This document shows positions 1 through 4,946 of a stretch of DNA of 8,296 nt, in pieces. The translations under genes and the position numbers were made by a program. How positions within the stretch are numbered: position 1 is the stretch's first letter; every line of letters begins with the position of its first letter. The notes below the pieces were generated by a model, which saw only the letters and a list, made by a program, of their open reading frames with translations, was not told where the DNA came from and searched no databases. Source of the DNA: an uncultured Sutterella sp. (GTDB lineage: Bacteria > Pseudomonadota > Gammaproteobacteria > Burkholderiales > Burkholderiaceae_F); contig CALESB010000068.1 of the NCBI GenBank assembly GCA_937906995.1, forward strand, positions 1 to 8,296, given 5' to 3'.

Positions 1-43
1 AATTTTATTATTTTGATCCTACTTGACAACCAAGAGGGTTCCA
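1..43 (-). mobile_element. Probable insertion-element terminus running out of the window (left edge)
   Basis: Read on the minus strand from position 43, the sequence begins TGGAACCCTCT. It matches the right-edge sequence beginning at 8251 at 22 of the first 27 positions. It starts exactly where the OrfA protein stops resembling its family, as expected for an element inserted in the transposase gene. Its inner part (about positions 1-25) also closely resembles the ribosome-site and start region of the OrfA gene at 269-293, but with ATA in place of ATG. This suggests the start of a related transposase gene. Only 43 bases are visible, so no family is named. Confidence 0.45.
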
Positions 44-278
44 GAGATTTTTTTAAAAAAGCAATTTCAGCTTCACGTTCGCGAAGTAAACGACGTAAAC
101 GAGCGATTTCCTCTGTATCGGTCAATTCCTGAGTTGGTAGATCTTGCTTAGCAGCACTCCACCAACCATGGACGGTTTTGGAGCTGATTCCCAAACTTTT
201 TGCAACTTCAGTTTGGGGTTCGCCGCTACGAACTCTTTCGATAACAGTTTGGCGAAATTCTGGTGAAAATTTTGTCAT
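1..278 (-). pseudogene. IS3-type transposase OrfA, interrupted and running off the window
   Basis: The reading frame starts at the ATG at 276-278, with a good ribosome site (AGAGGA) just upstream on the minus strand. The first 77 residues look like an IS3-family OrfA: an N-terminal helix-turn-helix (about residues 8-42, containing GEPQTEVAKSLGISSKTVHG) that binds the element ends, then a leucine-rich coiled coil (about 56-77, ending EIAFLKK). IS3 OrfA normally continues past LKK for several residues and shifts frame into OrfB near an A-rich slippery run. Here a T6A7 run is present (48-60), but directly afterwards the sequence stops resembling the family, and the -1 and +1 frames both stop within about 14 codons. 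No OrfB is visible. The frame itself stays open to the window edge, but residues 79 onward probably belong to another element beginning at position 43. Family assignment is fairly secure; the disruption is inferred. Confidence 0.72.
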
Positions 279-293
279 TTTGATCCTCTTGAG
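269..293 (-). repeat. Translation-start region repeated at window edge (1-26)
   Basis: On the minus strand this block reads TCAAGAGGATCAAAATGACA and then AAATT. The block at 1-26 is the same apart from one inserted base and two substitutions, one of which turns the ATG into ATA. It spans the ribosome site and first codons of OrfA. A second, degenerate or divergent copy of the same leader therefore lies at the window edge in the same orientation, consistent with tandem or nested copies of related elements. Confidence 0.5.
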
Positions 294-369
294 TCTTTAT
301 TTTAAAAAACTCAGAATCAAAATTCCGAATCTACGACCTTACTTCATATGAACCACAAATTTGAGAATC

Positions 370-398
370 TTTAGTCACTCTGCTCAGGTTATTAAAAT
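370..398 (+). promoter_or_regulatory. Candidate promoter for the small protein-kinase pair
   Basis: A possible -10 box TAAAAT (393-398, five of six consensus bases) lies 17 bases after a weak -35 box TTTAGT (370-375). It would give a leader of roughly 95 bases before the 52-residue protein. The -35 match is poor, so this is only a candidate. Confidence 0.25.
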
Positions 399-498
399 GG
401 GAAAGAAGAGAGCATCTGTTTCGAAAGCCGCACCGTAGCGCCTTCGAATATAGCAGCAATTTTTAATGAACAGATTGAAGAATGGAGATTGACTTCTT

Positions 499-657
499 AT
501 GAATAGAGGAGGTTTCAGTTGGAAGACATTATTAGGCATTACAGGATTAAAGCAAAAAATTTCTAGGAAAACCGGAGTGCCAATGACAAAGTCCGGCATT
601 GAACGCAAGGTTGGCGCAGCCGTTATTAACGGTATTAAGTCCATCTTAAAAAAATAA
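499..657 (+). CDS. Very basic 52-residue protein of unknown function
   Basis: This short open frame starts at ATG 499-501, with a purine-rich site (TGGAGA, 483-488) ten bases upstream and an in-frame stop at 490-492 that rules out a longer form. It ends in TAA only 8 bases before the kinase start, so the two genes are probably co-translated. The product has 12 Lys/Arg and a single acidic residue (Glu35). An N-terminal segment around FSWKTLLGITGLKQKISRKT leads into a TGVPMTKSG turn, and the C-terminal 16 residues could form an amphipathic helix. The pattern reads like a conserved short protein rather than random translation, but I cannot name the family. A nucleic-acid-binding role would fit the charge and the RNA-enzyme neighbours; a membrane-active peptide is an alternative. 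No cysteines or signal peptide are present. Confidence 0.6.
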   Translation: MNRGGFSWKTLLGITGLKQKISRKTGVPMTKSGIERKVGAAVINGIKSILKK

Positions 658-665
658 ATTGAGCT

Positions 666-1166
666 ATGCGCCTAGACGAATCGCCTATTTGTATCTTCAT
701 GGTCGGCATTCCCTATTCGGGGAAAACGACTTTTGTTGAAGAACATGCATGGCTCGCCGATTTGCCTCAAGTCTCTTTGGATAGAGAGGTGAAGTTACTT
801 GCCAATGGTGACTATTCATATTGGAAGAAATGCGTTTCCGAGGCCTCTCGTCGATGCGAGGAGTATCAAGAAGAGTTAATTAGAACTCGTCAATCCTTTG
901 TTATCGACAAGACCAATCTTGTGCATACTGCACGACAGAAGTTAATCAGCCGCCTTCGTCAAAGAGGCTATCAAATTGTCGCCATAGTTTTGAATCCACC
1001 CAATCCTAAAACTTTGAAAGAGAGAGTGAAAAAACGAAAGGGACAAGTTGTGCCAAAAGACGTTCAGAAGAAAATGCTCGACTTATTTAATGCTGATAAA
1101 CATTGGTTATTGTCGGAGTTTGATGCTGTCCTCTACGTATCCCAAACTGGAGAAATTCACTTGTGA
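666..1166 (+). CDS. P-loop kinase resembling polynucleotide kinase (AAA_33 type)
   Basis: This predicted ATP-dependent kinase has the layout of the small P-loop kinases related to the kinase domain of T4 polynucleotide kinase. The Walker A loop is GIPYSGKTT (residues 14-22). An SLDRE segment (37-41) sits where phage Pnk has its catalytic Asp-Arg pair, VIDKTNL (79-85) matches the family's second strand motif, and a Lys/Arg-rich lid (119-136, ERVKKRKGQVVPKD) follows. At 166 residues it is a stand-alone kinase without the phosphatase domain of full Pnkp enzymes. Such enzymes phosphorylate 5'-OH ends of RNA or DNA, but related folds act on nucleosides, sugars or UDP-GlcNAc (zeta toxins), so the substrate is inferred from the nearby RtcB. 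It has only a weak ribosome site and follows the 52-residue gene by 8 bases, suggesting translational coupling. Its 3' end overlaps the convergent glycohydrolase gene by 10 bases. Confidence 0.85.
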   Translation: MRLDESPICIFMVGIPYSGKTTFVEEHAWLADLPQVSLDREVKLLANGDYSYWKKCVSEASRRCEEYQEELIRTRQSFVIDKTNLVHTARQKLISRLRQRGYQIVAIVLNPPNPKTLKERVKKRKGQVVPKDVQKKMLDLFNADKHWLLSEFDAVLYVSQTGEIHL

Positions 1167-2002
1167 GCTAAGTTTCCAACAAGGTAGCAGTTTAAGTGTT
1201 CTACCAAATCCTCCGAGCAACGCTTTAAAGCTTCCAATTTCATTTCATCTGGGATTTCACGATAAAACGCTTCCGCGATAGCGCCCGTGATGGACCCCTG
1301 CGTATCGGTGTCTCCGCCTAAACAAACGGCTAAACGAACCGCTTCTTCAAAATTTTCACTTTCCAAAAAAGCTCGAATGCATCTCGGAATCGAGTAAACA
1401 GCGCTACGAGTTTTTCTCTTTGCTAAGACCTGCTGAGCATTATGATCTTTGAGAATGCTCCAGTCGGTCGCGACTTGACTTACATCGTAACCTTTACAGT
1501 TAGTTGCGTAGTAAAGGAGATCCTCCTTGTTATATCCTTGTTTAGCCAACCAAATGAGTCCTGCGACGGTTTGAGCCCCCTGTATGGCATCGGGATGATC
1601 ATGAGTTACTTCGGCGGTTATCTTCGCATAAGCTTCGACATCATCCAAAGTGTTGTATACCCAGGCAACAGAGGCAACACGCATAGCAGCGCCGTTAGCC
1701 CAACTGTTGTAGGGACTTAAGTCAGAGCAAAGCGCCCATTTTAAAAATCGAGCGCCATAACCCGCTTTGGGCCAAGTCTCCACCGCCTCAACGAGTTTCA
1801 TTTTTGTGAGTTCTCTCGTGAGTTGCGGATTCCCCTTCCCTTCGATAACGGCTTCAGCTACAGCCAGTGTCAGCACCGTGTCGTCTGTGGGATGACTGTG
1901 ACTCGTATACAGCGGGAAAAACAAAGATTGAGCAGGCGCAATTTCGTAAGCGCTTCCCACCACATCACCGATAAGAATACCCATCAGTGGTTGACCGATC
2001 AT
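1157..2002 (-). CDS. ADP-ribosylglycohydrolase family protein (DraG/ARH fold)
   Basis: The product is 281 residues, normal for the all-helical, metal-dependent ADP-ribosylglycohydrolase family, which removes ADP-ribose from proteins, nucleic acids or small molecules. Visible motifs are GDVVGSAYE (12-20), the metal-binding TDDT (39-42), WANGAAMR (101-108), THDHPDAIQGA (133-143) and the second metal site GGDTDTQGSITGAIAEAFY (229-247). All key acidic residues seem intact, so it is probably active. The start at 2002 is supported by a strong GGAGG site six bases upstream; Met7 is a less likely alternative. The gene begins 35 bases after rtcB ends on the same strand with no terminator between, so the two likely form one transcript. 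The target is unknown. With RtcB next to it, ADP-ribosylated RNA ends, or ADP-ribose compounds left by RNA repair, are reasonable guesses. Confidence 0.9.
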   Translation of the reverse strand: MIGQPLMGILIGDVVGSAYEIAPAQSLFFPLYTSHSHPTDDTVLTLAVAEAVIEGKGNPQLTRELTKMKLVEAVETWPKAGYGARFLKWALCSDLSPYNSWANGAAMRVASVAWVYNTLDDVEAYAKITAEVTHDHPDAIQGAQTVAGLIWLAKQGYNKEDLLYYATNCKGYDVSQVATDWSILKDHNAQQVLAKRKTRSAVYSIPRCIRAFLESENFEEAVRLAVCLGGDTDTQGSITGAIAEAFYREIPDEMKLEALKRCSEDLVEHLNCYLVGNLAHK

Positions 2003-2037
2003 TGCATTACCTCCTTCATCTTTCTTAACTAAATTAG

Positions 2038-3306
2038 CTAGCCTTTAACGCAAAGAATTTGCTTGAGCGTATGTACGACCTCCACCAAATCCTCTTGGTT
2101 AGCCATCACATCATGAATATTTTTATAAGCACCAGGAATTTCATCGATGACGTGCTCATCATGACGGCAAACAACACCCTTGGTTTGCTCCTTAAGATCA
2201 TTCATAGAGAAAAACTGTTTCGCCTTTGCTCGACTCATTAGTCTTCCGGCACCGTGAGAGGAACTCATAAAGGATTCAGGGTTACCCAGCCCCCTCACCA
2301 AGAAGGATTGAGCGCCCATGCTACCCGGAATGATCCCCATCTCTCCTGCTCCGGCACGAATAGCCCCCTTTCGAGTAACCCAAACGCTTTCGCCAAAGTG
2401 ATTTTCCTTAGCAACATAGTTATGGTGGCAATTAATTACTTCTCCAACAGTTGTTACCTCAGGCCATATGTCCTTAAGGGAAAGCAACACGTCCTTGAGA
2501 ATTTCAGAACGGTTCAATTGAGCATAGCGTTGAGCCCACATCGTCGCCAACATGTAGTTATCGAATAACTGGGTACCTTCAGCAAAACTCGCTAGGTTCA
2601 AGTCCACGAGGTCCTCATGATTGGCTATGGATTGCTCTTTTGCCTTTTGGATAAAGTAGCTGGCCATCACGTTACCCGGTCCACGCGATCCTGTATGAAG
2701 CATGACCCAAAGATCTTCGTTTTCGTCGGCTGATAATTCGATGAAGTGGTTGCCACCACCCAACGTTGCCATTTCATTGCTCCAATGCCGACTTTTCATC
2801 TTGTCTAGGATGGAGGGCTCACGTTTTAGAATTTCGCTCAAACCTTCTTCAAGTTCTTTACAGGCCCCCCAATGAATATTCTTGTCTTTATGTTGTTGGA
2901 AACCGACGGGTGTCCGACGCAAAATCGAAGCCAAAGCCGCTTTTAATTTTGATTCATCAGTATCGGACTTTTTGAGGTTAGTCTTTACAGCCAACATACC
3001 GCAACCAATGTCTACACCCACGGCCGCAGGAATCACAGCTCCTTGCGTGGCAATGACGCTTCCAATAGTTGCACCCATGCCAACATGAACATCTGGCATT
3101 GCGGCAATATGGTGAAAAACAAAAGGCAACTTAGCCACATTTTCAAGCTGACGAATGGAGGCTTCATCAACATCGTTCGTCCAAATTTTAATGGGCACTC
3201 GTAGCGGTGAGGTCTCAAACGAAGCCTGCGTTTCTTTATCGTTGTCACTGGATATAAATTCAAAGCGAACGGGCTCTTTGGGTTCAATGATTTTGCAGAT
3301 AGTCAT
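2038..3306 (-). CDS. rtcB: RNA-splicing/repair ligase RtcB
   Basis: RtcB uses GTP and Mn2+ to join RNA 3'-phosphate or 2',3'-cyclic phosphate ends to 5'-OH ends, through an enzyme-GMP intermediate on histidine. The 422-residue product carries the family landmarks: PDVHVGMGATIGSV (71-84), the metal-binding GVDIGCGM (97-104, with Asp99 and Cys102), GGGNHFIEL (183-191, His187), LHTGSRGPGN (203-212, His204), INCHHNY (291-297), GIIPGSMGAQSFLVRGLGN (324-342) and SSSHGAGRLMSR (348-359). His351 is the expected guanylated residue, and the protein ends VKG as in E. coli RtcB. It has about 25 more N-terminal residues than the E. coli enzyme. No Met lies between residues 1 and 70, so the annotated ATG, preceded by AAGGAA, is kept. 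No rtcA cyclase, rtcR regulator or archease is visible. It is the first gene of the apparent rtcB-glycohydrolase operon. Confidence 0.96.
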   Translation of the reverse strand: MTICKIIEPKEPVRFEFISSDNDKETQASFETSPLRVPIKIWTNDVDEASIRQLENVAKLPFVFHHIAAMPDVHVGMGATIGSVIATQGAVIPAAVGVDIGCGMLAVKTNLKKSDTDESKLKAALASILRRTPVGFQQHKDKNIHWGACKELEEGLSEILKREPSILDKMKSRHWSNEMATLGGGNHFIELSADENEDLWVMLHTGSRGPGNVMASYFIQKAKEQSIANHEDLVDLNLASFAEGTQLFDNYMLATMWAQRYAQLNRSEILKDVLLSLKDIWPEVTTVGEVINCHHNYVAKENHFGESVWVTRKGAIRAGAGEMGIIPGSMGAQSFLVRGLGNPESFMSSSHGAGRLMSRAKAKQFFSMNDLKEQTKGVVCRHDEHVIDEIPGAYKNIHDVMANQEDLVEVVHTLKQILCVKG

Positions 3307-3334
3307 GGTTATTTCCTTTTTGGACTAGCTGAAT

Positions 3335-3363
3335 TTTTTATTAATTTTTGAATTTTGAATCAA
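3335..3363 (-). promoter_or_regulatory. Candidate sigma70-type promoter for rtcB
   Basis: On the minus strand, TTGATT (3358-3363) and TAAAAA (3335-3340) are separated by 17 bases and lie 29 bases upstream of the rtcB start codon. I did not find a convincing -24/-12 sigma54 site of the kind that drives E. coli rtcBA. The region is very AT-rich, so chance matches are likely. Confidence 0.3.
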
Positions 3364-3447
3364 GACACATCAGTTTATGATGCAAAAGATTTTCTTAGAC
3401 ACTAGAAAGGTGATTTGTCACGGCTGAATAGTGGATAGATAACGAAT

Positions 3448-3541
3448 GGATTGGCAGCTGTGCTACGGTTTCACCGGTCCGCACCATTTCCTCCACCGTA
3501 GATTCTGTCCAATCCTGCCACTGTTGAGGCGCCCCAACAGT
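3448..3541 (-). ncRNA. Candidate structured RNA or regulatory leader upstream of rtcB
   Basis: Nested complementary segments are directly visible. GGATTGG (3448-3454) pairs with CCAATCC (3509-3515), and the stem is extended by CAG/CTG (3455-3457 with 3505-3507) after a one-base bulge. After a small internal loop, CTACGGT (3463-3469) pairs with ACCGTAG (3495-3501), closing a 25-base apical region. Next to it, a 22-base near-perfect palindrome at 3520-3541 forms another stem. Its only non-Watson-Crick position (3527/3534) is a G-U pair if the minus strand is transcribed but an A-C clash on the plus strand, so minus is favoured. TGGCAG (3452-3457) can alternatively pair with CTGCCA (3515-3520), which would break the long stem and allow a switch. 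No poly-U tail follows. I could not fit it to tRNA, RNase P, SRP RNA, tmRNA or Y RNA. It could also be a DNA-level site. Confidence 0.4.
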
Positions 3542-3640
3542 AGTCGTTAACACAAAATATTCTAACACAAATACTTCAATAATTTATATTAATCAATGAG
3601 TTAATCAAATTTGAACAGTCCACTTATCCGTACTTTTCTT

Positions 3641-4090
3641 TTAATTAGGCTTTTTATCAGTATAGCGTTTATTGAGGTCGGATACCCGGACATCCCCTTC
3701 TGACGCTTTCAACAAATTCCTAGAACTTTCCTTTCGTTCTTTTCGCCTAGATGGGAACTCATAAGAGTCATCTTCCTCATTATGTGGCTGAGGAGAAAAG
3801 CCAAGAAAAAAGAGAAACGGAAACAAATAGATCAGTAAGGCCCCCAAGGCGCACACTGCAACGCAGAACATAATAAAGTTATCCGCTAACGCTTTCATTG
3901 TGCTGTCACTAACCGTGACACCAAGTATGAATACCAAGCATCCGGCACCAAGCATAGCTTTCAACTTGGGGAAACTTTTTTTAATATCGGTTTGTTTACC
4001 TGAGGCATACCATTGAATGACTGCAAACAAGCCGTATATAGCAAAACTCAAAAAACATAAAATCGACAGAAATAGACAAAAGCCGAACAT
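3641..4090 (-). CDS. Three-helix membrane protein of unknown function
   Basis: The 149-residue product is not recognised. It has three probable membrane helices (about residues 3-28, 46-62 and 70-98), the last ending in an aromatic FPFLFFLGF stretch. A hydrophilic tail of about 50 residues follows, with an acidic patch (EEDD, 105-108), then a run rich in Arg/Lys (SRRKERKESSRN) and a lysine-rich end. By the positive-inside rule the basic loop between helices 1 and 2 (KQTDIKKSFPKLK) is probably cytoplasmic. The start is supported by AGGGGA seven bases upstream. The gene diverges from the acidic-protein gene at 4226 and lies upstream of the candidate structured RNA and rtcB on the same strand, 334 bases away. 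No functional link is shown. Confidence 0.7.
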   Translation of the reverse strand: MFGFCLFLSILCFLSFAIYGLFAVIQWYASGKQTDIKKSFPKLKAMLGAGCLVFILGVTVSDSTMKALADNFIMFCVAVCALGALLIYLFPFLFFLGFSPQPHNEEDDSYEFPSRRKERKESSRNLLKASEGDVRVSDLNKRYTDKKPN

Positions 4091-4128
4091 GTTTTATTCC
4101 CCTAGCATCACGAATAACTGATTAGCTC

Positions 4129-4156
4129 AATATATGATACCAGAATATAGCATGAA
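4129..4156 (-). promoter_or_regulatory. Candidate promoter for the three-helix membrane protein
   Basis: Read on the minus strand, TTCATG (4151-4156) and TATATT (4129-4134) are separated by 16 bases. The -10 box matches the consensus at five of six bases and the -35 box at three. The divergent gene's candidate promoter lies 7 bases away, so the two could share control. Confidence 0.35.
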
Positions 4157-4162
4157 CTACCG

Positions 4163-4191
4163 CAGACTTACGTTAAACCATGTGCTATAGT
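4163..4191 (+). promoter_or_regulatory. Candidate extended -10 promoter for the acidic protein
   Basis: TATAGT (4186-4191) is preceded by TGC, giving an extended -10 element, with a partial -35 (CAGACT, 4163-4168) at 17-base spacing. Transcription would begin near 4198 and leave a leader of about 28 bases. Confidence 0.45.
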
Positions 4192-4225
4192 AATCAGAAA
4201 CATTGACTCCATTGGTAAAAATAAA

Positions 4226-4588
4226 ATGAGCAACAAGGAATTAGCCCCAGACTTAACCCATCTATATGAAAATTCTGTCGTTAAAACAAAAATGTTTTCT
4301 CAATACGGGCTTCAAGTCGACCAAGTTGGCTTCGATTCTGAAGATGAAGATAGACTAGATGTGATTGTTCAGATCTCTGATGAACCGTCTTCTTCCAATG
4401 AAGATATTGATGAATTAATTGATATCAAAGTCAACCTTTATGATAAAAATGATCGTTTATTATGCGTTGATTCTGATTTTATTGATTTAAGCGAATTTGG
4501 TGGCTTTGACACTCTTTGTATTAGCTTCGACAAGAGAAACATTGTTTCTAGGGCATTTAAGGCGGTTATTTATGCCGTGATCTATTAG
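4226..4588 (+). CDS. Acidic 120-residue protein of unknown function
   Basis: The product is soluble and strongly acidic, with Asp/Glu-rich stretches at about residues 37-43 (DSEDEDR) and 51-64 (DEPSSSNEDIDELI). Alternating hydrophobic segments (LDVIVQI, IDIKVNLYDKNDRLL, FDTLCISF) suggest a small beta-sandwich, and the LYDKNDRLL part recalls the strand-turn-strand of FxLYD-like domains, though I cannot assign it. The C-terminus carries a repeated AVIY. There is no signal peptide or membrane helix. The ribosome site before ATG 4226 is weak. The gene is AT-rich and stands alone, divergent from the membrane-protein gene. An immunity or inhibitor-like role is possible for such a small acidic protein, but nothing here demonstrates it. 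Confidence 0.65.
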   Translation: MSNKELAPDLTHLYENSVVKTKMFSQYGLQVDQVGFDSEDEDRLDVIVQISDEPSSSNEDIDELIDIKVNLYDKNDRLLCVDSDFIDLSEFGGFDTLCISFDKRNIVSRAFKAVIYAVIY

Positions 4589-4946
4589 TTGGTTCGCCAC
4601 GGAAATAGATATTTAAAAGCCTAATTCAAGCCCCAAGGTACATCCCTACTACAGTGAACCAATGACAGTTGTAGTCTTGTTTCACAAGTTATATTCGCCG
4701 ATAATCACCTGAGTTTTGTGCCTTTTATAGGCTCTAACGGGCTTTCTTATTCTCTAGTCTTCAATTTTTAGAACGTTCTTATTGTCATAAGCTAGCTATT
4801 AAATAACTCATCATTCCCAAACCTTGTTGCTAAAAAACAACAATGAATCTAGATATTTTGATTTTTAGTGGGATTTTATGACTGGGGGGGGCACAATTTA
4901 GTATCAATTACCGTTCACATCCGTTGTATGTATTGGAGATATTGAT
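4589..4946. other. Long leader before the autotransporter
   Basis: I see no gene in these 358 bases. They hold several short inverted repeats: ACTACA/TGTAGT (4648-4653 with 4670-4675), CTTGT-TTC-ACAAG (4676-4688) and TTGTTG/CAACAA (4824-4829 with 4838-4843). None is followed by a convincing T run, so no terminator for the preceding gene is called. A run of eight G residues lies at 4884-4891, and the autotransporter ribosome site GGAG (4935-4938) is eight bases before its ATG. Confidence 0.6.
4876..4902 (+). promoter_or_regulatory. Possible autotransporter promoter with a G8 tract in its spacer
   Basis: A weak -35-like TTATGA (4876-4881) and a -10-like TTTAGT (4897-4902) are separated by 15 bases that include the eight-G run (4884-4891). 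The spacing is shorter than the optimal 17, so gain of one or two G residues could raise promoter strength. The tract is directly visible; both promoter boxes are weak, so the promoter is a hypothesis. Confidence 0.3.

Larger units (their letters stand above)
3307..3640. other. Gene-free stretch between rtcB and the membrane-protein gene
   Basis: These 334 bases contain no ATG-started frame I would call a gene. The half next to rtcB (3322-3360) is very AT-rich and probably holds its promoter. A small hairpin GTGA-TTTG-TCAC lies at 3410-3421. The centre (3448-3541) is clearly richer in G+C and holds the nested inverted repeats described separately. On the minus strand a frame without ATG stays open from about 3585 down to a stop near 3398; see the findings. 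Confidence 0.6.

Noticed and set aside
397..438. Plus-strand 13-codon frame starting ATGGGAAAGAAG
   Set aside because: It is too short and has no ribosome site or following structure to suggest a leader peptide.
384..644. Minus-strand open frame of 86 codons over the basic small protein
   Set aside because: It has no ribosome site, and the plus-strand 52-residue frame with tight spacing to the kinase explains the region better.
3448..3520. tRNA-like gene suggested by a 7-bp outer stem followed by TGCCA on the plus strand
   Set aside because: No T-arm, D-arm or anticodon arm can be folded at the required positions, and the inner 7-bp stem is in the wrong place.
3520..3541. Palindrome as a rho-independent terminator
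   Set aside because: No T run follows it on either strand.
3510..3541. Integron attC site
   Set aside because: The palindrome lacks the paired RYYYAAC and GTTRRRY boxes in the correct arrangement, and no integrase is visible.
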